A DNA stretch of 51,544 bases from a virus: positions 1 to 51,544 of IMG/VR virus record IMGVR_UViG_3300050120_000035; one strand, given 5' to 3'. Positions 13,842 through 22,679 of this stretch are shown here, piece after piece. Numbering within the stretch: position 1 is the first letter of the stretch; every line of letters begins with the position of its first letter. The notes beneath the pieces were generated by a model. The model was not told the origin of the DNA. It made no database searches and worked only from the letters and a program-made list of their open reading frames with translations. A program made the translations under genes and the position numbers.

Positions 13842-16097
13842 TTATTTGATTTGATGTGGCATACCTCTCACTATGGTAGCCACGCCCCCGGATTTGACTA
13901 CCGTGAATGTAGTGGCGTCCTCGTAGATTTCATCGCTCTTAGGTGTAACTACTATTATCGATGGAATCAACGTGTTCAATACTGGTAGCAGTGCTTGAAA
14001 GGACTCAGTCATTTCCTTCGACATGTTGGCACTAGGTTCATCAAGTATCATAACACTAGAGCGTTTATGGCTAGGAACGAATGATAGAAGCGCCAATACT
14101 AGAACAATGGTGAACAACTTGGATTCAGCACCACTAAGTTTCCGAACGTCACTGGTCAATGTCTTCTTACCATATTTCCTGTGCACTATCAGCGATACCT
14201 GCGTTCCCCATTCGAATTCAAACACGTAGCTCTCAGGAAATACTGAAATTGCATATTTGTTAACCAGGGCCATAAGCCGTTGACTAATAGCTTTAACCGC
14301 CATCTTCTTAATGTTCTTATCTTGATAACCTTGGACCAATAGCCGTAATGGCTCTTCGTCTTTCAGTTCACGTTTCATTGTGACTAACCGTTCTCGCATT
14401 TCTAGCACACGGGTCTTGATAGTCAGATGTACTTCCAGTTGCGCGCTTATCTTTGATAGCCGCTCCTGTGTTGAATTCATCTTCTCAGATAGCCCTGATG
14501 AAGCAGCCGCTTTCTTTAAGTCAGCACGCGTCAACTTCTGAAACTCCATAATGGTCTCAAGATGCGGGTCCATGTGTTCCAACAACGCCTTTCGTTCATA
14601 CAGTTCTTCTAGCATGCGCTTCAGCACTACGATCTGTAGCTTTTTGCCCTTTGGTTTTCTAGGCTTGCGTGACAGATCCTGTAGTTCTCGGTTCATTTTA
14701 GCCAACGCCGATAATTCCTGCTTTTTGGCTTTAGCTCTTTCCAGATCTCTACGGTAGGTCTTCAACTTGAAGCTAGCTTTATTCTTAGCTACAACTGCTT
14801 TCTTATACTCTAGAGCCTTAGTGTAGTTATCAATCTTTAGCTCTACAACTTGCAAGCGCTTCTTCAATACACGCGGATCTTTGATTTTGACAATCTGTCC
14901 ACAGGTTTCGCATTTCCCTTCTTGAAACTTCTCAGCGTGGTCTAGCTGATGGATGTAAGCGTTCTTCAATACATTTAAATCACCGATCTCTTCGGTAGGA
15001 ACTCTAACCTTGGTCGGTAATTCCTGGACGGCGTCTGCTTCTACTTCTTCAATGTCGGCAAGCCATCGCTCTACTTGCGATCTAGCCTTACCGTATTGAA
15101 CAGCGGCCGCTGAAGTTTGTTCACGGGCTTGGTTTAATCCCACTTCCTCAATCAATGCTTGAGCTTCGTTACTTAGCTTGTCGAACTCTTCGTTGTAGGC
15201 TTTTAGATCTTTAGCGTACCGTTCCCACTCTTCAGCTTCTTCAAGGTCAGTTTTGACCTTGTCCAATTCCCACTGGTTGTCCTTAGCGTGCTGCTCGAAA
15301 AGCTCGGTAGTTATTGGACCACTCAAAGCTTTTTGAAGTGTTGCTATCTGATCCTTGGCACTCTCTGCGTACTGCATCAACCGCAATGTATCTTGGACTG
15401 TTTGGAATTCTTCTTGGTAGGCTTTTAACTGTAGCTTGTAGGCCCGAGCCTTCTTACGCTGACTAGCATACAGTTCGTCAGACATAAGATCTTCTTTGCT
15501 CTTGTTGTAGGTAGCACGTAGTTCGTTGAACGCTGCTTTAGTACGTGACAGCTTGGACAACTCAGACGCAAATAAGCGTCGTTCGGTGTCCATCTTGTCT
15601 AGGCCAAAGAACGAAGTAAAGAAGCGCTTACGTTCTGTTGACGACCCCATGACCAACGGATGTGGGACCCGTGCATCCAAGTGGACATAAGTGTTGTATT
15701 CTTCAGCGCTAATCGGAAAAGACTTCTTGATGTACGCCTTGGCAATTGTGGACGTGCGAAACTTCTTGTCCTTACCATCGACATTTATGGCAATCTTCTC
15801 CGACTTGCCCTTCATCGAACGTTTGATAACTACCTTGTGTCCACTGTAATTCGTGTATGATAATGCTCGTGTCCCGTGCTTTATACGATCACCACGTTCA
15901 CCAACAATAGGTTCATCATACAGAATCTCAGCCGGCTGACTTGTCAACACCGACTTCCCTACGGCATTACTGTTCTTTGAAGCTTTACCACCAGCCCTGT
16001 TCAATCCGTATATAACTGATATCCCTTTAGGGATTTTGAAGATAACGTTTTCAAAGGGCCCGACGTCTCTCAACTGTATAGCTTCAAGGATATTCAT
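13842..16097 (-). CDS. gp46/SbcC/Rad50-like recombination ATPase
   Basis: A 751-residue SMC-like ATPase, the ATPase half of a DNA-end processing complex. The N-terminal P-loop region reads GLNR at 31-34 then a loop to NAVGKS at 44-49. Two long coiled coils flank a zinc hook CETC at about residue 395. The C-terminal half carries the ABC signature LSGAESK and Walker B VMILDEPSAN, followed by the switch strand IIVVTPKSDE. AGG lies 6 bases before the ATG. Its nuclease partner (gp47/SbcD) is not visible in this window. Confidence 0.88.
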   Translation of the reverse strand: MNILEAIQLRDVGPFENVIFKIPKGISVIYGLNRAGGKASKNSNAVGKSVLTSQPAEILYDEPIVGERGDRIKHGTRALSYTNYSGHKVVIKRSMKGKSEKIAINVDGKDKKFRTSTIAKAYIKKSFPISAEEYNTYVHLDARVPHPLVMGSSTERKRFFTSFFGLDKMDTERRLFASELSKLSRTKAAFNELRATYNKSKEDLMSDELYASQRKKARAYKLQLKAYQEEFQTVQDTLRLMQYAESAKDQIATLQKALSGPITTELFEQHAKDNQWELDKVKTDLEEAEEWERYAKDLKAYNEEFDKLSNEAQALIEEVGLNQAREQTSAAAVQYGKARSQVERWLADIEEVEADAVQELPTKVRVPTEEIGDLNVLKNAYIHQLDHAEKFQEGKCETCGQIVKIKDPRVLKKRLQVVELKIDNYTKALEYKKAVVAKNKASFKLKTYRRDLERAKAKKQELSALAKMNRELQDLSRKPRKPKGKKLQIVVLKRMLEELYERKALLEHMDPHLETIMEFQKLTRADLKKAAASSGLSEKMNSTQERLSKISAQLEVHLTIKTRVLEMRERLVTMKRELKDEEPLRLLVQGYQDKNIKKMAVKAISQRLMALVNKYAISVFPESYVFEFEWGTQVSLIVHRKYGKKTLTSDVRKLSGAESKLFTIVLVLALLSFVPSHKRSSVMILDEPSANMSKEMTESFQALLPVLNTLIPSIIVVTPKSDEIYEDATTFTVVKSGGVATIVRGMPHQIK

Positions 16098-16100
16098 GAG

Positions 16101-16355
16101 TTACCTGATGATACGGACTATAGACATGATTACATAACCTGGCTGCATACCCCATTCTTCACCCCTGAGAATGTAAGTAATCCAGTATGAACTACGACGA
16201 CCAGTGTATTTACGTTTGTTCAAGTATTCTTCGAGTGTAAGTATGTCACCTACTTGGAAGTCGCGGTCATCCTTTCTTATCTCGAAGGACTTGACACCGG
16301 TCTCGCACTGTTCGTAGACACTAGTATCTGTCTTGAGACAGTGAGTAACCGTCAT
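16101..16355 (-). CDS. DUF3850 (ASCH/PUA-like) protein
   Basis: An 84-residue protein matching the DUF3850 pattern: HCLKT at the start, G-V-K-S-F-E-I-R-K-D-D-R at about 20-31, F-x-V-G-D-I-L-T-L-E-E-Y at about 33-44, YTGR, ITYIL, then GYVIMSI. The family has an ASCH/PUA-like beta-barrel thought to bind RNA or nucleotides and is common in phages; its role is not established. An AAGGA site lies 6-7 bases upstream and the start overlaps the previous stop (ATGA). Confidence 0.8.
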   Translation of the reverse strand: MTVTHCLKTDTSVYEQCETGVKSFEIRKDDRDFQVGDILTLEEYLNKRKYTGRRSSYWITYILRGEEWGMQPGYVIMSIVRIIR

Positions 16356-16606
16356 TTTAATTCCTTAACAAGGTATAGACGGGACGACATATGACCACAT
16401 AGCACAACGGCGTGAAGCTCGGGCGTCCATAATATGTCGCCGCTGTCGTTCTCACCGTCTATCGCTGTTACCGCTACGAAATATTTGGCGCTGAAACCTT
16501 TGTGAACATGTGTTTGACCAGTGTCACGCAATTCCGCGTATTGATAATACGGAATCTCTTGATGGTCAAACTGCACGTCTGCGTCATCGATCACGTACTT
16601 AGTCAT
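16352..16606 (-). CDS. hypothetical protein
   Basis: An 84-residue protein with an N-terminal acidic stretch and a beta-rich second half (AKYFVAVTAIDGE, LHAVVLCGHMSSRLYLV). AAAGGA precedes the ATG by about 9 bases. It sits between the clamp loader and DUF3850 genes and overlaps the latter by four bases. No family recognised. Confidence 0.5.
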   Translation of the reverse strand: MTKYVIDDADVQFDHQEIPYYQYAELRDTGQTHVHKGFSAKYFVAVTAIDGENDSGDILWTPELHAVVLCGHMSSRLYLVKELK

Positions 16607-16611
16607 TAGGT

Positions 16612-17757
16612 TTATTCCTTTTCACCGGAAGCCAAGGACTTAATAAGATAATATAGCTCAGAGCTCAACAGATCAGTGGCCGGTACTTGAAATGTAGTTG
16701 CCTGACTCGACACACGAATCAACCGTGCGTTGACTGCAGCCAGTGTACCCAAGCTTAGACTCAATGTCTTGGTTTTAGTGTGGACTTCGCGGTTGATACC
16801 CCACCAGCCTAGTTTCGGATGTTTCTCGCCCTTCAACACTGCTACGTTAAGCATGAACGACGAAGCCCACATCAACTTCTTAACAAATTGAAACTGATCA
16901 GCAACGTCCAGTAACGCTCTTTGGATTGCTGCAAACTTCATGCTGTAGATACCAACCATAACGTCAACAGCTAGCTTATCGTCAGCACTCTCCGTCGAAC
17001 TGAATACCTCTGAGATCTGTGCTTTTGTCAGTGTAGTTGGCTTTACTTTCAATCCATCGTAATACTGCTGTGCTGACTGCATCAAGTTGGCTAGTGTCCG
17101 CATCTCTTGATTTGAATTGCGAATCAATGCTTTAAGCAACGACTTATCTTCGGTCATCAGATACGAAAGCTGTTCGCCTTTGACAATACGCAATGCCTGC
17201 TTCATCAGGTCAGCATTGGTATGTGGTTCCAACACGAACTGAGTACATCTACTAAGGATAGCCTTTCCTACCTTAGAATTGAATTTCTCAGGTTCCATAG
17301 AACAAATAATAAACAGCGTGTTCTTGCTTGGTTCCTCAAGAGTTTTCAGTAACGTCTGTGCCGCTGGATTGTTGCTTACTAGCTGGTGCGCTTCATCGAT
17401 CAGGATGATACGCTTCTTCAGCATTGGTCGGTACTTGGATAGCCGTATCAGCTCACGCACATCGTCGATACCGCGTTCGTCAGCAGCATTAACTTCTTTG
17501 AAATCTTGCTGTTTGCTTATTGATCGTCCATTAATCTCGACACCAATGACCCGACCGAGTGTGGTCTTACCACTAGACGGTGGTCCAAAGAACGCAATTG
17601 CTGACGGGATCTTGCCAGTCTCGATCATGCCACGGATGCGAGTCACTGCTACTTCCTGGCCTATAACTCGGTCGAGTCGAGTCGGCCTATACTTCTGGTG
17701 AAGCTTGCCGTCCATACTTGTGTCTACAGTCGTGGGTTGGGTCTTCTTCGTTACCAT
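16612..17757 (-). CDS. clamp-loader AAA+ ATPase (gp44/RFC/DnaX-type)
   Basis: A 381-residue AAA+ protein beginning with the clamp-loader signature KYRP at residues 22-25. It has Walker A GPPSSGKT at 58-65, Walker B IILIDEAH at 117-124, a sensor-1 region ending ICSMEPEKF and the loader-specific SRC motif at 169-171, whose Arg acts in trans on the neighbouring ATP site. The C-terminal domain is helical, as expected for the collar. It would open and load the sliding clamp at 10127. No gp62-like second subunit was recognised. AAAGG precedes the ATG. Confidence 0.85.
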   Translation of the reverse strand: MVTKKTQPTTVDTSMDGKLHQKYRPTRLDRVIGQEVAVTRIRGMIETGKIPSAIAFFGPPSSGKTTLGRVIGVEINGRSISKQQDFKEVNAADERGIDDVRELIRLSKYRPMLKKRIILIDEAHQLVSNNPAAQTLLKTLEEPSKNTLFIICSMEPEKFNSKVGKAILSRCTQFVLEPHTNADLMKQALRIVKGEQLSYLMTEDKSLLKALIRNSNQEMRTLANLMQSAQQYYDGLKVKPTTLTKAQISEVFSSTESADDKLAVDVMVGIYSMKFAAIQRALLDVADQFQFVKKLMWASSFMLNVAVLKGEKHPKLGWWGINREVHTKTKTLSLSLGTLAAVNARLIRVSSQATTFQVPATDLLSSELYYLIKSLASGEKE

Positions 17758-17846
17758 TTAGATGCCTTTGTCAACTGATCTTCAGGACCATCCTTAGTGC
17801 GAGTATGAAGCAGTTTATTCAGTTTGATGAATTCTTCAATGTTCAT
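17751..17846 (-). CDS. small 31-residue protein coupled to the clamp loader
   Basis: An ATG at 17846 with AGGA about 9 bases upstream starts a 31-residue frame ending TAA at 17751. The start overlaps the stop of the upstream gene (ATGA) and the end overlaps the clamp-loader ATG, so the three genes would be translationally coupled. The peptide starts MNIEEFIKLNKLLHTRT and is helical and charged. The tight overlaps at both ends make it more likely real than chance. Function unknown. Confidence 0.55.
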   Translation of the reverse strand: MNIEEFIKLNKLLHTRTKDGPEDQLTKASKW

Positions 17847-18109
17847 AGTATCTTGTCCTCGATCGCAACGCCCCATTTCTTCAACTCGTGTTCCATCATA
17901 CGTCGGACAGTCTTGGAACATTGATTGTATAAATCCGAGCGCACTTGTACCGGGTCGTCACCTTCTTCGATGTGGTAAGTCTCAGTGAAAGCGATACGTA
18001 CTGGTTCAAACTGTACGACTTGAATACACTTCTCTACTGTGACTGTGATAGTGCTAGGCACTCTTTCTCGTGTCTTTGTCTTTGTTTTCGTCTTCGGCCG
18101 CGTTGCCAT
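17843..18109 (-). CDS. hypothetical protein with Lys-Thr repeat N-terminus
   Basis: An 88-residue protein. The first 15 residues are a low-complexity basic run of Lys-Thr repeats, followed by two strands (STITVTVEKCIQVVQF, RIAFTETYHI) and a helix rich in charged residues (VRRMMEHELKKWG). The start overlaps the upstream gene by 56 bases, so the true start is somewhat uncertain, but no later ATG fits. Not recognised. Confidence 0.5.
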   Translation of the reverse strand: MATRPKTKTKTKTRERVPSTITVTVEKCIQVVQFEPVRIAFTETYHIEEGDDPVQVRSDLYNQCSKTVRRMMEHELKKWGVAIEDKIL

Positions 18110-18260
18110 TATGGTTTTCCAAATACTCAGTTAGTAGAGTCGCCCATTGTTCTTCCGGGCGGAACATGGTTAGGGTCTTACGCTTACGCTGCTTCTCATA
18201 ATAAGCACCGAAGTCATCGATCTGTTGCTTCTGTGTTTCTATAAATTCAGACAACTGCAT
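18054..18260 (-). CDS. small helical hypothetical protein
   Basis: A 68-residue helical, glutamine- and lysine-rich protein ending in a very polar tail (AAEDENKDKDTRKSA). The start has a good AGGA site 7 bases upstream. Its last 56 bases overlap the next gene in another frame, and that overlap encodes polar, low-complexity sequence in both. Unknown function. Confidence 0.5.
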   Translation of the reverse strand: MQLSEFIETQKQQIDDFGAYYEKQRKRKTLTMFRPEEQWATLLTEYLENHNGNAAEDENKDKDTRKSA

Positions 18261-18298
18261 AGGCTATCCTGTACGTTTCTATATTTACAATGTTGAAG

Positions 18299-19213
18299 TT
18301 AGTTCTTTCGTTGTTGGCGCCGCAATATCTCACGTTCAGCTAGTTCGCGTATAGGCAGATGCTTTGACGCTATACCGATGCGCACAGCATTTCGTATACG
18401 ATGGCTTACGATGTCATCGGTCTTTGGACAAACCCGACAATATGGGTCTTTGCATTTACCGAACTTCTTCAAGGCCATTGCTTCTTTCAAGGTTGAAGCA
18501 TCCAAGGCAGACTGGTGCATTTTCTTATAACGGGTCAACCTTACTCTAACCGTCTTACGCATGACCTCGGTTAGTTCTCGAACCCACATGACCGGGTCTT
18601 CTTTTGGATTGTCACGAAGAATGAAGGCATTCATTATGCCAGCTATCTTCATGCCGTACTGTAGTTCAAACAGCACTGCGTACACTTCAAGCTGCTCAAT
18701 GTAGGTGATTCCAGGATTGGTCTTTTTCCGTGGTGCGCTCTTACGACTAGTGGTCTTGAAATCAAGAATCCACAAACGTCCTTGCTTATCCCTGAAGATC
18801 CCATCGATGTGCCCCTTGATGCCACGCCAGTCAATCTCAATCTCATGGTACTGCGTTGGGAATCCGCAGCACTCAAATCTGAATGAGCGTCGATGCCACG
18901 TTTTACATTCCAAGCAATGGTAGTCACCTAGGATACATCCACTGTGAGTTATATATTTCTGCATCACAGTGTGGACAGTGTTACCGACACTGGTGTAGAA
19001 AGATCCAGCTAAATCCAAGTCACGATTCAATCCGCGTGTGGCATGGTTAATGAAGAATCTAACCGGACAGAACGGCATCTGCGAAGCGCGCAACGACAAG
19101 ACTCGATGTGGTGTCATCCGATCCATTAAGACGACATTATTTAACACATTTCGATACACCTGCACGAATTCAGAGCTTATTGAACTGCGAGTTTTCAAGT
19201 TCAAACTTTTCAT
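18299..19213 (-). CDS. Cas4/RecB-like PD-(D/E)XK exonuclease with Fe-S cysteines
   Basis: A 304-residue nuclease. Motifs in order: GNTVHTVMQKY with His81, GHIDGIF with Asp137, LWILDFKTT with Asp151 and Lys153 (the D-x-K of the active site), and the Q-x-x-x-Y motif at Gln174 and Tyr178. Four cysteines in a 1+3 arrangement (C49, then C254, C259, C262) match the [4Fe-4S] cluster of Cas4 and AddB. An inserted C100-x2-C103 with C115/C116 could be an extra zinc site. Such nucleases resect DNA ends. First gene of the minus-strand replication run. Confidence 0.82.
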   Translation of the reverse strand: MKSLNLKTRSSISSEFVQVYRNVLNNVVLMDRMTPHRVLSLRASQMPFCPVRFFINHATRGLNRDLDLAGSFYTSVGNTVHTVMQKYITHSGCILGDYHCLECKTWHRRSFRFECCGFPTQYHEIEIDWRGIKGHIDGIFRDKQGRLWILDFKTTSRKSAPRKKTNPGITYIEQLEVYAVLFELQYGMKIAGIMNAFILRDNPKEDPVMWVRELTEVMRKTVRVRLTRYKKMHQSALDASTLKEAMALKKFGKCKDPYCRVCPKTDDIVSHRIRNAVRIGIASKHLPIRELAEREILRRQQRKN

Positions 19214-19294
19214 GCGTTTAGAATCCGAGGTTAGATTAGGGGCTAATTTTACTAAGTATACGATGTCCCATAATCAAATTCGCAAGGACTGAAA
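19214..19294. promoter_or_regulatory. divergent intergenic region between replication and fibre modules
   Basis: This 81-base AT-rich spacer separates the leftward nuclease gene from the rightward fibre gene, so it should hold promoters for both directions. On the minus strand TATACT lies about 40 bases before the nuclease ATG, but no -35 box is found at a standard distance. AAGGA before the fibre ATG is its ribosome binding site. Assignment is by geometry only. Confidence 0.35.
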
Positions 19295-21700
19295 ATGCTG
19301 GTACAACTCACGAACGCGGGAGCCGCACTCCTCAACGCCAACACCGGCCCGATAACGCTCACAGCATTCAAACTAGGCAGCGCCTTCGGCTACATTCCCG
19401 AACCGACTGATACAAATATCCATGGATCGCTGATTTACAGTGGCGTTCCTAGCAGTCCAATCGCGGCTAACGCTAACATCGTCAAGTACAGCGCTTACTT
19501 GGACTACAACCTTGGGCCGTTCACCTTCGGCGAACTGGGTCTATTTACTTCAACCGGTGTTCTGTTCGCTTTGGCTACGGGCAGCGAAGCAATTCAGAAG
19601 ATTCAATTGACGTCTGGCGATCCAGGTAACTCGATTCGCATCGATGTTTATCTATCGATGGTGAATCAGAATTATGAGATGTGGTTGGACATGGCGGAAT
19701 CGAACAACGAATTCCGCTTGGCAGTCTTGGGTTCAGTTGATCAACTACCGCCTCCGCAATCTGCAACTCCGAATGCTTACATCATATCCGGCGCGTCTAG
19801 TAGTCAGTCGTCGTTCATGGCGTACACCGATCGACTAGGACTGTGGAATTTTGACGCTTATGCTTATGCTAACCAAGCGACGGCTACGATTGTAGGATTC
19901 GATTTCCAATCGGTAACGATTGCCCTGTCGGACTATGTTCCTGGAATGACTCCAGCGTATCTCGGAGCTATAATTCTGGAATTCGTAACTGGTGCATTGT
20001 ACGGTATATGTCGTTATGTGCAGACTGCGGTTATCAGCGGTGGACTAGTGACTTTGGGATTCGACAACGTCTTATCCATGACACCGATCGTTGGGGATAA
20101 ATTCACGGTGTTTGGTCGCCAATCTTTGTCCACTACGATACCGAATCTGCCGATTGCGACAACCACTACACTAGGTGCTGTCATTATTGGTAACACGCTA
20201 ACTGTTGATGGCACAGGATTGATCAACATTGCACCTATCACGTTCCCAGTAACATCAGTGAACGAGATGACTGGTGATGTGATACTAACGGCTGCCGACA
20301 TAACCGGGTTTGCTACCGTAGCCATATCTGGTCTGTACTCAGATCTCAGCGGAAAACCAGCGGCCTATGCGTTACCGATTGCGACAACGACTGTATTGGG
20401 CGGTGTCAAAGCACCGAGTGATACCAACATCACTATCGCGGGTGATGGGACTATCGATTTGGGATTTACGCCAGTCAAGTCGGTCAACGGTCAACTTCCG
20501 GACGCTGGGACTGGAAACGTTACTATCTCAATACCAGCACCGACAGTAATCGGATTGGTGACTCCTACTCAAGTAGCAGCCTCAACTGATCTGAATACGT
20601 TACAGACCACGGGCTTGTTCTTTGTCTTGGATGCTAATGCCCCTACTCTGGTAAACGCTCCTGGAGCTAGCAGCGGTCGGCCCGGTGGTACGATAGAAGT
20701 TGAACCATTGACAACGACTGCAAACGGTGGAGATGTAATCCAGCGGTATCAACAAGCAGGGACTTTGTATTTCCGTCGCTTTAGTCTGTCCGGAAATACT
20801 TGGACAGCGTGGGCACAGGCATTGAGTTCAGCGCTTATTGGTGTTCCTGGTGGAATAGCCAAGCTTAACCAAGCTACTGCCCCAGTCCCGGCAACTGATC
20901 CGTATACATTCAGTCGTGTTCCGTTCTATGAAAATACTCTTGGTAGCTGGTGGAACGCCGGTACTTGGGATGCAAATGCCAACAATATAACGTTGACTGG
21001 TCAAGTTCACGCAATAACCGGGCAGAAATTGTTGGCCGGTGGCTTGCAAACAATCGACATAGCCTACGACGGACAGTATCCGGCTGGAGGCACGTCTCCT
21101 AATCTGCAGACAGTCAGTGGCGAAGGGATGGTCTACCAAGTATCAATCGGTGGTGCCACAGGTCTTGACGGAGTAACGACGTGGAGTGTCGGGGATTTGG
21201 CGATATGCATTCAGGGGAAGTGGGCGAAGATCGCGTCTGGAGTGAGTGTCTCAGCGTTCAACAACCGAACTGGGAATGTGACGTTGACGGGCGCTGACAT
21301 AACAACGGCTGGTGGAGCAATACAAACGTCAGTCGATGCTGAAGTAGCAGCTTCCAAGTATTATGATGTACCCGGTGGGTCTCCAGGAGTATTGACTGCC
21401 AGTCAGATAATACTTCAACACGTGGCAGTCCGTACTATAACGTTCCAGGTCAATCTTGCTGGTAGTCAGGGGACTGCTACGGCCACTGCAACCGCTGCCG
21501 CAGTTTTTACGATAGCTGTTAATGGAACAACGGTTGGGACTATGTCTTTTGCTGCGGGATCTGCAGTGCCGACGTTCACTACAACCGGAGGCACTACGTT
21601 CGTGGTCAATGCTGGACAAGTAATGAAAGTGACTGCTCCTGGAACTGCGGATGCTACATTAGCCAATGTTTCGTTCACTCTCTTGGGGTTAGCCACCTAA
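19295..21700 (+). CDS. tail fibre protein with collar-type N-terminus and beta repeats
   Basis: An 801-residue fibre. The N-terminal 140 residues (LTNAGAALL, then FKLGSAFGY, then GPFTFGELGLF) form the same attachment domain as the fibre at 40272-41996. The shaft contains VNGxTGxVxLTAADI motifs and an LP-I-A-T-T-T-V-L-G-G-V repeat shared with several other fibres here. A segment typical of phage receptor-binding proteins (TSGRPGGTI then YFRRFSLSGNTWTAWAQ) lies mid-protein. A strong AAGGA site lies 6 bases upstream. It ends in a glycine- and threonine-rich beta domain. Confidence 0.8.
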   Translation: MLVQLTNAGAALLNANTGPITLTAFKLGSAFGYIPEPTDTNIHGSLIYSGVPSSPIAANANIVKYSAYLDYNLGPFTFGELGLFTSTGVLFALATGSEAIQKIQLTSGDPGNSIRIDVYLSMVNQNYEMWLDMAESNNEFRLAVLGSVDQLPPPQSATPNAYIISGASSSQSSFMAYTDRLGLWNFDAYAYANQATATIVGFDFQSVTIALSDYVPGMTPAYLGAIILEFVTGALYGICRYVQTAVISGGLVTLGFDNVLSMTPIVGDKFTVFGRQSLSTTIPNLPIATTTTLGAVIIGNTLTVDGTGLINIAPITFPVTSVNEMTGDVILTAADITGFATVAISGLYSDLSGKPAAYALPIATTTVLGGVKAPSDTNITIAGDGTIDLGFTPVKSVNGQLPDAGTGNVTISIPAPTVIGLVTPTQVAASTDLNTLQTTGLFFVLDANAPTLVNAPGASSGRPGGTIEVEPLTTTANGGDVIQRYQQAGTLYFRRFSLSGNTWTAWAQALSSALIGVPGGIAKLNQATAPVPATDPYTFSRVPFYENTLGSWWNAGTWDANANNITLTGQVHAITGQKLLAGGLQTIDIAYDGQYPAGGTSPNLQTVSGEGMVYQVSIGGATGLDGVTTWSVGDLAICIQGKWAKIASGVSVSAFNNRTGNVTLTGADITTAGGAIQTSVDAEVAASKYYDVPGGSPGVLTASQIILQHVAVRTITFQVNLAGSQGTATATATAAAVFTIAVNGTTVGTMSFAAGSAVPTFTTTGGTTFVVNAGQVMKVTAPGTADATLANVSFTLLGLAT

Positions 21701-22644
21701 TGCTAGTTTCTAATCCATTCTGGGCATCAAACAAACCCACTGGCTATTCTGGGCCCCCTCTAGGATTGTTTATGGGGGGTAACACCAGCAATAATGTAGC
21801 CACCGGTATAGCTTCTACCAAGGTTTATAACTTTACTTCTAATAGTGCTGTTGGAGGTACCAGCTTAACAACCGCATCCAGTTATGGTGCTGCGGCGGGT
21901 GGTCCTAATTTTGCCATAGCCAATTTTGGTATAACTGTTGATAACGTCGTTCTCAATACTTACCAGTCCTACAATTGGACAACGAGTGCCACAGCTACTG
22001 GGACCATAGGTACTTTCATGTCGAGAGGCGCTGCAGTCACCAACTCTCAGCATGCGTTGTTTAGCAACGCTACTGGTGGTGCATCGTACACGTACACCTA
22101 TGCGAGTCAAGCTTGGGCCCCTGGGGGTGCCATAACTCAAAGCATAGACCTGTGGGCCGGAGCATCGGATGGAGTAAATCTCGGATTCTTTGGCGGGGGA
22201 CTAAACACTGGCAGTAATACCATTAGTGACCTAACCTTCACTTATCTGTTCTCCAGTAAGACGGCGGTTGGTGGAACAGCTATGACGACTGGTTACTCCA
22301 ATCTTGTGGCTATTGGCTCTGGAGCGGAAGAGAAGATATTCTATTGCGGTGGTACTTCTGATGCTGCTGGAACAACTCCGGTGAGTGTTACCTCTATATA
22401 CAGTATAACTAGCCAAACGTTCTCTCCAGGCAATGCAATAGGGGTCCCTACGCCTACTCAGAATATGGGTGGAGCTCAAGATGCTCATGACACCCTAGGC
22501 ATAATAACAGGTGGATTCCAAGCTGGTCCTGTAGCTACTAACCTAACTTATATTGTTTTCCTCATTACTAACGCTATATCCGGTGGGGGCAATATAGGAG
22601 GTCCAGATGCTGGTGCCATAGCTTCTGCTTCGACTTATTATTAA
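21700..22644 (+). CDS. Kelch-like beta-propeller adhesin 1
   Basis: A 314-residue protein that starts within the fibre stop codon (TAATG) and so is coupled to it. After MLVSNPFW it consists of about five to six imperfect repeats of roughly 45-50 residues of the type Y-x-[FY]-x-S-x-x-x-x-x-G-x-x-[LM], ending in G-F-F-G-G-G or similar. This is the phage Kelch-like propeller pattern. It probably forms the tip or a cap of the preceding fibre and binds a host surface structure. Paralogue of the next gene. Confidence 0.6.
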   Translation: MLVSNPFWASNKPTGYSGPPLGLFMGGNTSNNVATGIASTKVYNFTSNSAVGGTSLTTASSYGAAAGGPNFAIANFGITVDNVVLNTYQSYNWTTSATATGTIGTFMSRGAAVTNSQHALFSNATGGASYTYTYASQAWAPGGAITQSIDLWAGASDGVNLGFFGGGLNTGSNTISDLTFTYLFSSKTAVGGTAMTTGYSNLVAIGSGAEEKIFYCGGTSDAAGTTPVSVTSIYSITSQTFSPGNAIGVPTPTQNMGGAQDAHDTLGIITGGFQAGPVATNLTYIVFLITNAISGGGNIGGPDAGAIASASTYY

Positions 22645-22679
22645 CACGTCCATTATTTCATTCTATCTTGGATTGTATA

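Noticed and set aside
19214-19294. Standard sigma-70 promoter (TATACT) upstream of the nuclease
   Set aside because: The nearest TTGATT is only 11 bases away from it, far from the 16-18 needed.
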